A stretch of DNA of 64,000 nucleotides from Dyella telluris (GTDB lineage Bacteria; Pseudomonadota; Gammaproteobacteria; Xanthomonadales; Rhodanobacteraceae). Position 1 is the stretch's first letter. Every line of letters starts with the position of its first letter. The stretch spans positions 806,001 to 870,000 of the forward strand of contig NZ_CP060412.1 of assembly GCF_014297575.1 (NCBI RefSeq), given 5' to 3'. Below the pieces are notes generated by a model. It was given only the letters and a program-made list of their open reading frames with translations, was not told the origin of the DNA and did not search any database. A program made the position numbers and the translations under genes. This document shows positions 17,748 through 27,247 of the stretch, piece after piece.

Positions 17748-20645
17748 ATGGACACCATCCGCATACGCGGTGCGCGCACGCACAACCTCAAGAACATCGA
17801 CCTCGACCTGCCCCGCGACAAACTGATCGTGATCACCGGCCTGTCGGGTTCGGGCAAGTCCTCGCTGGCGTTCGACACCATCTATGCCGAGGGACAGCGA
17901 CGCTACGTCGAATCGCTGTCGGCGTATGCGCGCCAGTTCCTCTCGATGATGGAGAAGCCGGACGTCGATCACATCGAAGGCCTGTCGCCGGCGATTTCGA
18001 TCGAGCAGAAGTCCACCTCGCATAACCCGCGCTCCACCGTGGGCACGATTACCGAGGTGTACGACTACCTGCGCCTGCTGTACGCCCGCGTGGGCACGCC
18101 GCGCTGCCCGGACCACGGCATTCCACTGGAAGCGCAGACGGTCAGCCAGATGGTGGACAGCACGCTGGCGATGGACGCCGAGAAGCGCTTCATGCTGCTG
18201 GCGCCGGTGATCCGCGAGCGCAAGGGCGAGCACGTGCAGGTGTTCGACCAGCTGCGCGCGCAGGGTTTCGTGCGCGCGCGCGTCGACGGCACCGTGTACG
18301 ACCTCGACGCCGTGCCGCCGCTGACGCTGCGCCAGAAGCACACCATCGAAGTGGTGATCGACCGCTTCCGCCCGCGCGATGACATCAAGCAGCGCCTGGC
18401 CGAATCGTTCGAAACCGCGCTGCGCCTGGGCGATGGCCTGGTGATCGTGGTCGACATGGACGATGCGAAGGCGCCGGAGCAATTGCTCTCGTCCCGTTAC
18501 TCCTGCCCGGTATGCGATTACTCGCTGCCGGAGCTGGAACCGCGCCTGTTCTCGTTCAACTCGCCCGTGGGCGCCTGCCCGACCTGCGACGGCCTTGGCG
18601 TGACGCAGGTGTTCGATCCCGCGCGGGTCGTGGCGCATCCGGAGCTGTCGCTGGCCGGCGGTGCCATCCGCGGCTGGGATCGCCGCAACGCGCACTACTT
18701 CCAGCTGCTGCTGTCGCTGGCGGCGCATTACAAGTTCGACGTGGATACGCCGTGGCGCAAGCTGCCGGCGGACGTCCAGAAGGCCGTGCTGTACGGCAGC
18801 GGCAAGGAACTGATCGCGTTCAAGTACATCACCGAGCGCGGTGGTCGCGTGACGCGCGAACATGCGTTCGAAGGCATCCTTCCGAATATGGATCGCCGCT
18901 ACAAGGAGACCGAATCGGCGGCGGTGCGCGAGGAACTGTCCAAGTACATCAGCGACCAGGCCTGCCGTGACTGCGAAGGCCAGCGCCTGAACCGCTCGGC
19001 GCGCAACGTGTTCGTGGCCGATCACGCCCTGCCCTCGCTGACCTCGCGCTCCATCGACGATTCACTCGCCTTCTTCGAGAAGCTCGCCCTGACCGGCTGG
19101 CGCGGCGAGATCGCGGTGAAGATCGTCAAGGAAATCCGCGAGCGCCTCACCTTCCTCAATGACGTGGGCCTCAATTACCTCACGCTGGATCGCCAGGCCG
19201 ACACGCTGTCCGGCGGCGAAGCGCAGCGCATCCGTCTCGCATCGCAGATCGGCGCCGGCCTGGTGGGCGTGATGTACGTGCTCGACGAGCCGTCCATTGG
19301 CCTGCACCAGCGCGACAACGAACGCCTGCTGGGCACGCTGACGCGCCTGCGCGACCTGGGCAACACGGTGATCGTGGTGGAGCACGACGAAGACGCCATC
19401 CGCATGGCCGACCACGTGCTCGACATCGGCCCCGGCGCCGGCGTGCATGGTGGCGAAGTGGTGGCCGAGGGTTCGCTCAAGGACATCCTGAATTCGTCGC
19501 GTTCCGTCACCGGCCAGTTCCTGTCCGGCAAGCGCGGCATCAAGGTGCCGGAAGAGCGCCGCCAGCAGCTCGACCCCGACTCGTGGCTGCACCTGAAGGG
19601 CGCCAGCGGCAATAACCTCAAGAACGTCGACCTGGACATTCCGGCCGGCCTGTTCACCTGCGTCACCGGCGTATCCGGCTCGGGCAAGTCCACGCTGATC
19701 AACGACACGCTGTTCCGCCTGGCCTCCGCGGAGCTCAATGGTTCCAGCGAGAAAGCGGCGCCGTACGAGTCCATCGAAAACCTGGAACTGTTCGACAAGG
19801 TGGTGGACATCGACCAGTCGCCGATCGGTCGTACGCCGCGCTCCAATCCGGCCACCTACACCGGCCTGTTCACGCCGCTGCGCGAGCTGTATGCGCAGGT
19901 GCCCGAAGCGCGTGCGCGCGGCTATACGCCGGGCCGCTTCAGTTTCAACGTGCGTGGTGGCCGCTGCGAAGCCTGCGAAGGCGACGGCATGATCAAGGTG
20001 GAGATGCACTTCCTGCCGGATGTGTACGTGCCTTGCGACGTCTGCCACGGCAAGCGCTACAACCGCGAAACGCTGGAAGTGCACTACAAGGGCCACACGA
20101 TTGCCGATGTGCTCGACATGACGGTGGAAGACGCGCTGAAGCTGTTCGAGAACGTGCCGACCATCGCCCGCAAGCTGGAAACCCTGCGCGCCGTGGGCCT
20201 CGATTACATCAAGCTCGGCCAGAGCGCGACCACGCTCTCGGGTGGCGAAGCGCAGCGCGTGAAGCTGTCCAAGGAACTGTCCAAGCGCGACACCGGCCGC
20301 ACGTTGTACATCCTCGACGAACCGACCACGGGTTTGCACTTCCACGACATCGAGCAGTTGCTCGACGTGTTGCACCAGCTGGTGGAACAGGGCAACACCG
20401 TGGTGGTGATCGAGCATAATCTGGATGTGATCAAGACCGCCGACTGGCTGGTCGATCTCGGCCCGGAAGGCGGCGCCGGTGGTGGTCGCATCCTCGTGAC
20501 CGGCACGCCGGAGACGGTGGCTGCCACGCCGGGCTCGCATACCGGACACTTCCTTGCCCCGCACCTGGACATGAAGCCCGCCAAGGCGGCCAAGGCCCAG
20601 GGCAATGGCAAGAGCAAACCTGCATTACGGAAGAAGACTGCATGA
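17748..20645 (+). CDS. uvrA: UvrABC excinuclease subunit A
   Basis: Damage-recognition ATPase of nucleotide excision repair, 965 residues. There are two ABC ATPase modules: Walker [11 protein letters not shown] and [10 protein letters not shown], with signature [12 protein letters not shown] and [12 protein letters not shown]. Zinc-binding cysteine pairs occur (CPVCDYS...CPTCDGLG and CEACEGDG...CDVCHGKR). The length and start are standard. The final ATGA overlaps the next gene, so the thioesterase is translationally coupled. I could not identify a convincing LexA box upstream. Confidence 0.98.
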   Translation: MDTIRIRGARTHNLKNIDLDLPRDKLIVITGLSGSGKSSLAFDTIYAEGQRRYVESLSAYARQFLSMMEKPDVDHIEGLSPAISIEQKSTSHNPRSTVGTITEVYDYLRLLYARVGTPRCPDHGIPLEAQTVSQMVDSTLAMDAEKRFMLLAPVIRERKGEHVQVFDQLRAQGFVRARVDGTVYDLDAVPPLTLRQKHTIEVVIDRFRPRDDIKQRLAESFETALRLGDGLVIVVDMDDAKAPEQLLSSRYSCPVCDYSLPELEPRLFSFNSPVGACPTCDGLGVTQVFDPARVVAHPELSLAGGAIRGWDRRNAHYFQLLLSLAAHYKFDVDTPWRKLPADVQKAVLYGSGKELIAFKYITERGGRVTREHAFEGILPNMDRRYKETESAAVREELSKYISDQACRDCEGQRLNRSARNVFVADHALPSLTSRSIDDSLAFFEKLALTGWRGEIAVKIVKEIRERLTFLNDVGLNYLTLDRQADTLSGGEAQRIRLASQIGAGLVGVMYVLDEPSIGLHQRDNERLLGTLTRLRDLGNTVIVVEHDEDAIRMADHVLDIGPGAGVHGGEVVAEGSLKDILNSSRSVTGQFLSGKRGIKVPEERRQQLDPDSWLHLKGASGNNLKNVDLDIPAGLFTCVTGVSGSGKSTLINDTLFRLASAELNGSSEKAAPYESIENLELFDKVVDIDQSPIGRTPRSNPATYTGLFTPLRELYAQVPEARARGYTPGRFSFNVRGGRCEACEGDGMIKVEMHFLPDVYVPCDVCHGKRYNRETLEVHYKGHTIADVLDMTVEDALKLFENVPTIARKLETLRAVGLDYIKLGQSATTLSGGEAQRVKLSKELSKRDTGRTLYILDEPTTGLHFHDIEQLLDVLHQLVEQGNTVVVIEHNLDVIKTADWLVDLGPEGGAGGGRILVTGTPETVAATPGSHTGHFLAPHLDMKPAKAAKAQGNGKSKPALRKKTA

Positions 20646-21145
20646 GTTCCACCGAAACAGTGCCTGAGAAGCGCACGCGTTCCCGCAAGGCCGAGACGCA
20701 GGAAAGTGCCCCGGCCGTGACGGACGCACAGGCACCCGAGGCGGCGGCCGGACCGCTGTTCGTCGCCCCCATTGGCGTGCGTTGGCGCGACCTGGACGCG
20801 TTCAATCACGTCAACAATTCCAACTACCTGACCTATCTCGAAGAAGCGCGTCTGCAGTGGCTGCAGCACGTGCCGGGCTGGTTCGACGAACACTCGATGC
20901 CCGTGCTGGCTGCGAGCGAAGTGAATTACCGCCGCCCCATTGAATGGCCCGCGCAGTTGAACGTGGAGCTGTTCTGCGAACGGTTGGGCAACAGCTCGGT
21001 AACCATCGGGCACCGCATCATCAACGCACACGACGGCGCGCTGTACAGCGACGGCAAGGTGGTGATGGTGTGGATGGATCCGGCCAGCGGCAAGCCGGTG
21101 CCCCTGCCGCAATCCATCCGCGACGCCGCCGAAGCAGGCGCTTGA
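20642..21145 (+). CDS. Acyl-CoA thioesterase, hotdog fold (4HBT family)
   Basis: 167 residues. The hotdog domain starts at about residue 40 with [20 protein letters not shown], containing the catalytic aspartate motif of the 4-hydroxybenzoyl-CoA thioesterase / FadM-like family, which hydrolyses acyl-CoA in the cytoplasm. The first 38 residues are a charged, low-complexity extension ([10 protein letters not shown]) not needed by the fold. Its ATG overlaps the uvrA stop by four bases. The substrate is unknown. The pairing with uvrA may be incidental to function. Confidence 0.85.
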   Translation: MSSTETVPEKRTRSRKAETQESAPAVTDAQAPEAAAGPLFVAPIGVRWRDLDAFNHVNNSNYLTYLEEARLQWLQHVPGWFDEHSMPVLAASEVNYRRPIEWPAQLNVELFCERLGNSSVTIGHRIINAHDGALYSDGKVVMVWMDPASGKPVPLPQSIRDAAEAGA

Positions 21146-21249
21146 ACGGACCAGCCGGCAATCGGGGTTAGCCCTACCGGCACGACGGATGCCGCAGCTT
21201 CATGCGGCATCCGTACTATCAACGGCGACCACCCGAAAGGAGTTCGACC

Positions 21250-22707
21250 GTGATCCCGCTTCCCCTCCGCACCTTCGCCTTCGCCATGGCCGCCGGCACC
21301 GGCGCAGGCGCCATCGCCGCACCGTCTTCCACCACGCTCACGCTGTACCGCAGCGACGACGCCTCGCTGTTCAGCGCGGGCGACAACGGCGGGGTGAATG
21401 CCGGTTACGCCGTGGCGCGCGAACCCCGCCAGCTTGAGCTGACCTCCGGCACGCAGGACATCAGCCTCGGCGGACTGCCGCAGTATCTCGACCCCGAAGC
21501 CATGGCGCTGAATGTGGACGGCGATGCTGCCCAGGTGATCTCCCAGCGCCTGCTGCTCAGCCAGGGGCAGAACGCCGCGCTGGGCAGCCTGATCGGCCAG
21601 AAGGTGGACGTGGTTTCCTCGAGCGGGCAGTCGCTCGCCAGCGGCACCCTGCTGCGCGCCAGCGACGGCTTGGTGGTACAGGAGAGCAACGGGTTCTCCA
21701 CCCTGATCCGTGACTACGCGGCGGTGCGCGCACTGGGCAGCTTCCAGACCGGCTCCAGCCTGCAGTTGCGCGTGGACGCCAAACGCGCCGGCAAGGCGCA
21801 GGCCACGTTGAGCTACACCACCGCCGGTCTCGGCTGGCGTGCCGCCTACGTGGGAACGCTGGCGCAGGGCGATAGCTGCAAGATGCAGTTCGAATCACGC
21901 GCCAGCGTCGCCAACCGCAGCGGCCGCGACTGGAAAAACGTGCAGCTGACGCTGGTGGCGGGCGAACCGCAGATCACCAAGCAGGCCGGAGGCCCCCGCC
22001 CGATGGCTTTCGCCGTGCGTGCCAAGACCGCCGACGCTGCCATGCCTGAGCAGGCCACGCTGGCCGACTACCGCACCTACACCATGCCCGGCGCGGTCGA
22101 CCTGCCCGATGGCAGCGTGAGCCAGCTGCCGCTGTACACCACGCGCAGCATCGCCTGTGAACGCACATCGCTCTACGAGAACGGCGGCGGCTGGGTACCT
22201 CCGCAGCCGATGATCAGCCAGGACTTCGTGCCCGGCGGCGAGAACACCGGCATCGTGAGCACCCTGCAGTTCCGCGCCTTCGACAGCCTGCCGGCGGGCT
22301 ACCTGCGCGTGCTCACCGCCGACCGAAACGGCACGCCGCAGTTCATCGGCGAAGGCCGTATCAGCGACACGCCCAAGGGCAGCGATGCGCGCATCACGCT
22401 CGGCCAGGCATTCGACCTGCGCGGCAAGCGCGAGCGCACGAGCTTCCACGTGGACAAGAACGGCCGCACGCTGGACGAAGCGTTCCGCATCACCCTGACC
22501 AACGCCGGCGACAGCCCGCGCACGGTCACCGTGCGCGAGCATCCGCAGCGCTGGCGCCAGTGGACACTGGTCTCCTCCAGCGGCAAGCCGAGCACACAGA
22601 CCACCGACACGCTGGAGTTCAAGGTGACCGTGCCCGCCAGCGGCTCGGCGACCGTCGACTACGCGGTGCGTTACACGTGGACGGCCGAGGACAACCCTCA
22701 GGGCTGA
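21250..22707 (+). CDS. DUF4139 domain exported protein
   Basis: 485 residues. The start is GTG at 21250 with AAAGGAG upstream, giving a signal peptide MIPLPLRTFAFAMAAGTGAG ending near IAAPSS. The rest is beta-rich. It matches DUF4139-type proteins: a GLGWRAAYVG strand, a NRSGRDWKNVQLTLVAGEPQ block and a C-terminal KVTVPASGSATVDYAVRYTW end. The family function is unsettled; it is probably periplasmic or surface exposed. An alternative ATG at 21202 would block the signal peptide. An R4 repeat follows. Confidence 0.78.
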   Translation: MIPLPLRTFAFAMAAGTGAGAIAAPSSTTLTLYRSDDASLFSAGDNGGVNAGYAVAREPRQLELTSGTQDISLGGLPQYLDPEAMALNVDGDAAQVISQRLLLSQGQNAALGSLIGQKVDVVSSSGQSLASGTLLRASDGLVVQESNGFSTLIRDYAAVRALGSFQTGSSLQLRVDAKRAGKAQATLSYTTAGLGWRAAYVGTLAQGDSCKMQFESRASVANRSGRDWKNVQLTLVAGEPQITKQAGGPRPMAFAVRAKTADAAMPEQATLADYRTYTMPGAVDLPDGSVSQLPLYTTRSIACERTSLYENGGGWVPPQPMISQDFVPGGENTGIVSTLQFRAFDSLPAGYLRVLTADRNGTPQFIGEGRISDTPKGSDARITLGQAFDLRGKRERTSFHVDKNGRTLDEAFRITLTNAGDSPRTVTVREHPQRWRQWTLVSSSGKPSTQTTDTLEFKVTVPASGSATVDYAVRYTWTAEDNPQG

Positions 22708-22710
22708 GAT

Positions 22711-22854
22711 CAGAAGTGAGTGAAGAGAAGTGAGGAGTGAGATAAGGCGACGGGGTCGCAACTCTGGTCCTTTCTTCTCTCACCCAGCCCTACTCACGCC
22801 CAGCCTTCCGGTCTTTGCTACTCTCGCTTCTCACTCCTCTCAACTCACTCCTGC
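22711..22854. repeat. Purine-rich two-arm repeat, family R4, copy 1
   Basis: The left arm contains AAGTGAGTGAAGAGAAGTGA and GGAGTGAG; the right arm is the inverse, CTTCTCACTCCTCTCAACTC. It starts just after a stop codon and runs up to the next start codon at 22859. Related copies lie at 27167-27247 and 30097-30182. Confidence 0.8.
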
Positions 22855-22858
22855 CCCT

Positions 22859-23614
22859 ATGCTCAACCTCATCACGCACGACGCGGTTACCGAAATCAAC
22901 CTGGCACGTCCGCCGGTGAACGCGCTCAATGTCGAGCTGCTGGGCGCACTGCGCGACGCCATCGACAAGGCCATTGCCGGCGGTGCGCGCGGCATCGTGC
23001 TGTCGGGCCAGCCGGGCATGTTCTCCGCCGGCGTGGACGTGCCCTCGCTGCTTGGTCGCGACCGCGAAGGTGTGGCCGACTTCTGGCGCGAGTTCTTCCT
23101 CACCGGTGCCAAGCTCGCCATGTCACCGGTACCCGTGGTGGCCGCGATCACCGGCCACAGCCCGGCGGGCGGCGCCGTGTTGTCGCTGTTCTGCGATTAC
23201 CGCGTGATGGCGGAGGGCCCGTTCCGCATCGGCCTCAATGAAGTGCAGGTGGGCCTGGTGGTGCCGGAGAGCATCCAGATGGCGTTGCGCCGCATCGTGG
23301 GCAACTACCGCGCCGAGCGCCTGATGGTCGCGGGCACCATGGTCGAATCGTCCGAGGCGCTGGCCATCGGTCTGGTGGACGAACTCACCAATGTCGAACA
23401 GGTGGTGACGCGTTCCGTGGTGTGGATGCAGGCCCTGCTCGCCCTGCCCTCCAATGCCATGCTCAAGACGCGCGCGATTGCCCGCGCCGACCTGACGGCC
23501 GTATGGGCCCATCCGGAGAAATTGCCGCTCGACGAGTTCGTCGATGCGTACTTCCATCCGGAAACGCAGGCGGTGCTGGAGAAGCTCGTCGCGAGGCTGA
23601 AGAAGAAGGACTGA
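22859..23614 (+). CDS. Crotonase family, Delta3-Delta2-enoyl-CoA isomerase-like
   Basis: 251 residues of the enoyl-CoA hydratase/isomerase fold. GMFSAGVDVPSL and GHSPAGGAVLSLFCDYR form the CoA/oxyanion region. The single active-site glutamate pattern GLNEVQVGLVVPE matches mitochondrial ECI1-type isomerases rather than two-glutamate hydratases, so a role in unsaturated fatty acid beta-oxidation is likely. The ATG at 22859 directly follows the R4 repeat. Contrast with the hydratase-like gene at 26383. The exact substrate is unproven. Confidence 0.82.
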   Translation: MLNLITHDAVTEINLARPPVNALNVELLGALRDAIDKAIAGGARGIVLSGQPGMFSAGVDVPSLLGRDREGVADFWREFFLTGAKLAMSPVPVVAAITGHSPAGGAVLSLFCDYRVMAEGPFRIGLNEVQVGLVVPESIQMALRRIVGNYRAERLMVAGTMVESSEALAIGLVDELTNVEQVVTRSVVWMQALLALPSNAMLKTRAIARADLTAVWAHPEKLPLDEFVDAYFHPETQAVLEKLVARLKKKD

Positions 23615-23625
23615 TTTCCGTTCCT

Positions 23626-23687
23626 TGCAGGAGCGCACTTGTGCGCGACCGTTCCGATATTCGGTCGCGCACAAGTGCGCTCCTACA
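23626..23687. repeat. GTAGGAGCGCAC hairpin repeat, family R2, copy 2
   Basis: GCAGGAGCGCACTTGTGCGC pairs with the inverse ending GTGCGCTCCTAC; the loop is short. It sits between two convergent genes and could act as a bidirectional transcription stop. Confidence 0.85.
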
Positions 23688-23696
23688 AGAGAGCCA

Positions 23697-24578
23697 TTAG
23701 CCCGGCTCGGCGCCCTTGGCCACGGGCCGGCCTGCATCGCTCACCCAGCCGCTCCACGACGGCGCATACAGGCGCGATCCGGACAGCCCGGCGTGTTCCA
23801 TCGCCAGCAGGTTGTGGCACGCGGTGACGCCCGAGCCGCACATGTGCACCACGTCCGGCGCTGCATGCGAGCCCAGCGCCGCTTCGAACTCCCTGCGCAG
23901 CACATCGGCCGGTTTGAAACGGCCATCCTCGCGAAGGTTTTCCGAGAATGGACGATTCAGCGCACCCGGCACGTGGCCGCCGACCGGATCGATCGGTTCC
24001 ACTTCACCGCGGTAACGCGGCACGGCGCGTGCGTCGAGCAGCACGCGCTTCGGATCGTTGCGCAGCGATGCATGATCGACGATGTACTGACCGGCATCAA
24101 AATGCAGTGACACCGGACGCGCGGCGCGATGTACGTCGCCCGCTTCCACCGTCTTGCCTGCGTTGACCCATGCGGGATATCCGCCGTCGAGCACGGCCAC
24201 GCTGCGGATGCCTGCCAGTCGCAGCAGCCACCACAGGCGCGCCGCAGCGAGCGAACCGCTGGCAGCGTCGTAGCACACGATCTGCGTGCCTTCCCGCCAG
24301 CCCCAGCGTGACAGCACTTCGGAAAAGGCCTGCTCCAGCGGCAGCGGGTGGCGCCCCAGGCCTTCGGCCTTGCGCGAGAGATCGGACAGGTCGGCATCAA
24401 GGCTGGCATAGACCGCACCGGGAATATGCCCCTCGCGATAATCGCGCTCGCCCTTGCCTACATCGCGCTGACCCGAGCCCGGCGCCATCAGGTCAAAGCG
24501 GCAATCAACGATCAGCACATCGTCAGGCACGAGCGCCGCCAGTGCCTCGACATCGATCAACGTCGTCTTGAGTGTCAT
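23697..24578 (-). CDS. Sulfurtransferase (3-mercaptopyruvate sulfurtransferase-like)
   Basis: 293-residue, two-domain rhodanese. The catalytic loop in the second domain, CGSGVTAC, matches the CG[SG]GV[ST] signature of mercaptopyruvate sulfurtransferases rather than the CRKGVT of thiosulfate enzymes. The first domain has the non-catalytic DCRFDL...GHIPGAVYASLD pattern. It would transfer sulfane sulfur to a thiol acceptor in the cytoplasm. Its ATG overlaps the stop of the NUDIX gene by four bases, so both are one transcript. Confidence 0.9.
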   Translation of the reverse strand: MTLKTTLIDVEALAALVPDDVLIVDCRFDLMAPGSGQRDVGKGERDYREGHIPGAVYASLDADLSDLSRKAEGLGRHPLPLEQAFSEVLSRWGWREGTQIVCYDAASGSLAAARLWWLLRLAGIRSVAVLDGGYPAWVNAGKTVEAGDVHRAARPVSLHFDAGQYIVDHASLRNDPKRVLLDARAVPRYRGEVEPIDPVGGHVPGALNRPFSENLREDGRFKPADVLRREFEAALGSHAAPDVVHMCGSGVTACHNLLAMEHAGLSGSRLYAPSWSGWVSDAGRPVAKGAEPG

Positions 24579-25177
24579 GCCCGTCCCATCCTCTGCAGGA
24601 GGTTGAACACCATGGCGGCGGTGGCACCCCAGATACGGTGGCCGCCATGCACGAACTCCACCATGTCACGGCGATGGCCGCGGAAATCCATGGTGTAGCG
24701 TTTGAGATTGCGCGGTTCGAGGAAGAACGACAACGGCACCTCGAATACTTCCGCCACTTCCGCAGGCGCGGGATACAGCCGCGCGTCCGGATCGATGCGC
24801 GCCACCACCGGCGTGATGGTGTAACCGCTGATGGTCTCGAAGCGATCAAGAAAGCCCAGCGGCGTAACGAGCCGGCGCTCAAGGCCGATTTCCTCTTCGC
24901 TCTCGCGCAGCGCGGTGGCGATGGCGTCGGCGTCACCGGGATCCGTGCGGCCGCCCGGAAAGGCGACCTGGCCGGCGTGGTCCTGCAGGTGATCGGTGCG
25001 CACGGTCAGCACCAGGCGCGGCTGCACGCCTTCGCGCAGGCCCACCAGCACGGCGGCCGGCCGACGCGGCTTGTTGCCGATCAGCTCGACCATGTCGCTG
25101 TGGTTCCAGCCCTGCCCTTCCGGCGGCGACGACAAGGGCAACACGGCGTGGCTCAGGTCGGCGAGCAGTTCATCCAT
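24575..25177 (-). CDS. nudL: CoA pyrophosphatase, NUDIX family (NudL)
   Basis: 200 residues. The NUDIX box is GGRTDPGDADAIATALRESE, continuing EIGL, and a CoA-type motif (LTVRTDHLQDHAGQVAFPGG) lies just before it. NudL enzymes cleave CoA and its derivatives to phosphopantetheine and 3',5'-ADP. The ATG at 25177 shares a base with the upstream stop; a GTG one codon earlier is possible. It is coupled to the DUF1289 gene upstream and the sulfurtransferase downstream. Confidence 0.9.
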   Translation of the reverse strand: MDELLADLSHAVLPLSSPPEGQGWNHSDMVELIGNKPRRPAAVLVGLREGVQPRLVLTVRTDHLQDHAGQVAFPGGRTDPGDADAIATALRESEEEIGLERRLVTPLGFLDRFETISGYTITPVVARIDPDARLYPAPAEVAEVFEVPLSFFLEPRNLKRYTMDFRGHRRDMVEFVHGGHRIWGATAAMVFNLLQRMGRA

Positions 25178-25374
25178 CACGCGGTCTTCCGCGAGGGAAG
25201 CACGTCGCGCATGTAGCGGATTCGTTCGTCGTCCGGCATGCCTCGCCAGCGGGCGATTTCGTCGCCGGTGCGCAGGCAGCCGATGCAGTAGCCGCGCTCG
25301 TCCAGGCGGCAGATGCCAATGCAGGGACTGAGGGGGTTGCCGGAAGAACCAGGGGAGCTGTCAGCCACCGTCAT
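25177..25374 (-). CDS. DUF1289 small cysteine-rich protein
   Basis: 65 residues with the DUF1289 pattern SPCIGICRLDERGYCIGCLRT, whose four cysteines suggest bound metal or an Fe-S cluster. The function is unknown. First gene of a three-gene run with NudL and the sulfurtransferase; stops and starts overlap throughout, so expression is probably coupled. Confidence 0.85.
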   Translation of the reverse strand: MTVADSSPGSSGNPLSPCIGICRLDERGYCIGCLRTGDEIARWRGMPDDERIRYMRDVLPSRKTA

Positions 25375-25494
25375 GCCGCTAGGAGATATCCACGAAAGCG
25401 CGGCACGGAAGCGTGCCGGGCAAGCGGCGATGTTATCACGGCAGGCCCGGGGGCCGGGCCGGGTGGTCGCGCGCCATGGCGGCGACCACGGGGG

Positions 25495-26211
25495 TCAGGG
25501 CTTGATTTCGAGCAGCTCGATTTCGAACACGAGCGCCTCGTTCGGCCCGATGCGCGGCGGATCGCCCTTCACGCCATAGGCCAGGCTGGGCGGCACGGTG
25601 ACCTTCCACAGGTCACCCACATGCATGCGCTGGATCACTTCCTGCCAGCCCGGAATCACCTTGTTGTTGACCACAAAGCTCACCGGCGAACCATGCGCCC
25701 ACGAGCTGTCGAACTCGGTGCCGTCGATCAGCATGGCGCGGAAATTCACCGTGACCACCGAGCCCTCCGGCACCGGCTTGCTGCCCGTGCCCTTCTTCAG
25801 CACTTCGTACTGGATGCCCGACGGCAGCTGGATCACGCCCGGCTTCGCCTTGTTGTGCTCCATGTAATCGGCGCTCTTGCGCGCATTGGTTTCGGCGGCC
25901 TGCCTGAACTGCGCCAGCGCCTGGGAGTGCATCTGCTCGTCGAGTTCGCGCAGCTGGTCGTGCATGTCGCGCATCGGCACGGTCGGGCGCTTCTTGGCGT
26001 AGGCGTCCTGGATCGCACGCAGCAAGGTGGGGATGTCCACGTCCGGTTCGCCGTTGGCGAACTGGCTGCCGATCTGGTAGCCGATGGCGTAGGACAGCTT
26101 GGTCTTGTCGAGCTTGACCTTGGACTGGTCCTGCGGGGCTGCACTGTCCTGGGCATGCGCCACGACACCCCATAACAGGACGCCCAGCGCGAGCCAACGC
26201 AGTTGTGCCAT
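25495..26211 (-). CDS. Periplasmic FKBP-type peptidyl-prolyl isomerase
   Basis: 238 residues in Mip/FkpA layout: signal peptide (to VVAHAQ), N-terminal helical dimerisation segment (about residues 30-130, including SYAIGYQIGSQF) and C-terminal FKBP domain (VTVNFRAMLIDGTEFDSS, VIPGWQEVIQRMHVGD, PSLAYG). It speeds proline isomerisation and acts as a chaperone in the periplasm. GGAGGAAGG just before the ATG at 26211 decides this start over one four codons earlier. It is a single gene between oppositely oriented neighbours. Confidence 0.93.
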   Translation of the reverse strand: MAQLRWLALGVLLWGVVAHAQDSAAPQDQSKVKLDKTKLSYAIGYQIGSQFANGEPDVDIPTLLRAIQDAYAKKRPTVPMRDMHDQLRELDEQMHSQALAQFRQAAETNARKSADYMEHNKAKPGVIQLPSGIQYEVLKKGTGSKPVPEGSVVTVNFRAMLIDGTEFDSSWAHGSPVSFVVNNKVIPGWQEVIQRMHVGDLWKVTVPPSLAYGVKGDPPRIGPNEALVFEIELLEIKP

Positions 26212-26382
26212 GCCTTCCTCCATTCAGAGCCTACCCAGGCTCAAACCGCAGGTCCGCCATCCTAAGCGGTCTTGGCGAATCGTGCAGCGGTGCCGGACCA
26301 TCCGGCGTCCCTGCTAAGAACGTGCGAAGCGCCAAAGGTTCCCGCTGGTACCATGAGCCCCTTTTACCGCCGGAGTGGAATC

Positions 26383-27165
26383 ATGGCCTATCGCAACCTG
26401 GAAATCGCCAACCGTGGCGCGGTGCGCACCATCACCGTCAACCGCCCGGACAAGCTCAATGCGCTCAACCGAGAGACGCTCAACGAGCTGACGCTGGCCT
26501 TCACCCAGGCGGCCCAGGACGATGACGTGCGCGTGGTGGTGCTGGCCGGCGCCGGCGAAAAGGCCTTCGTGGCGGGCGCGGACATCGCCGAAATGAACGG
26601 CTACACCCCGGTCCAGGCACAGGGTTTCTCGCGTGCGGGCCAGCGCCTGATGAGCCTGGTCGAACGCCTGGGCAAGCCGGTGATCGCCCGCATCCAGGGC
26701 TTCGCCCTCGGCGGCGGCATGGAGCTGGCGATGTGCTGCCATCTGCGCGTGGCCAGCGAGAAGGCCAAGTTCGGCCAGCCCGAAATCAATCTCGGCCTGA
26801 TCCCCGGCTTCGGCGGCACGCAGCGCCTGCTTCGCCTGGCTGGCCGCGGTGCCGCGCTGGAGCTGTGCCTGCTGGGTGCGCCCATCAACGCCCAGCGCGC
26901 CTATGAGCTCGGCGTGGTCACCCGCGTGGTGGCGCCCGAGGCGCTGGACGACACCGTCAACGCCATGGCCGACCAGCTGGCCGCTGCCGCGCCGCTGGCC
27001 GCTGCGGGCATCCTCGATGCCGTGCTGCAGGGTGGCGAAACCAGCATCGATCAGGGCCTGGAGTTTGAAACGCAGGCGTTCGCCCTCGCCTTCTCCACCG
27101 ACGACATGCGCGAGGGCACCACGGCGTTCCTCGAAAAGCGCAAGGCGGAGTTCAAAGGGCGCTGA
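26383..27165 (+). CDS. Enoyl-CoA hydratase
   Basis: 260 residues, crotonase superfamily. Both catalytic glutamates of hydratases are present: GGGMELAMCCH and PEINLGLIPGFGGTQRL, with oxyanion-hole segments AGADIAEMNGY and IQGFALGGG. It hydrates trans-2-enoyl-CoA in beta-oxidation or short-chain acyl-CoA catabolism. The ATG at 26383 has GGAG upstream. It stands alone, and an R4 repeat lies directly after its stop. Confidence 0.92.
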   Translation: MAYRNLEIANRGAVRTITVNRPDKLNALNRETLNELTLAFTQAAQDDDVRVVVLAGAGEKAFVAGADIAEMNGYTPVQAQGFSRAGQRLMSLVERLGKPVIARIQGFALGGGMELAMCCHLRVASEKAKFGQPEINLGLIPGFGGTQRLLRLAGRGAALELCLLGAPINAQRAYELGVVTRVVAPEALDDTVNAMADQLAAAAPLAAAGILDAVLQGGETSIDQGLEFETQAFALAFSTDDMREGTTAFLEKRKAEFKGR

Positions 27166-27166
27166 A

Positions 27167-27247
27167 GAGCGAGAAGTGAGTGAAGAGGAGTGGGAAGTGA
27201 GAGTGGTTTCTCTCACTCCTCACTTCTAAATCCTCACTACTCGCTCT
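27167..27247. repeat. Purine-rich two-arm repeat, family R4, copy 2
   Basis: GAGCGAGAAGTGAGTGAAGA at the left is the inverse of the right arm (CTCACTCCTCACTTCT, then CTCGCTC). It lies between the convergent hydratase and DUF1684 genes, starting two bases after a stop codon. Confidence 0.8.

Noticed and set aside
19062..20564. Long minus-strand open frame inside uvrA
   Set aside because: Shadow of uvrA; no start context or domain.
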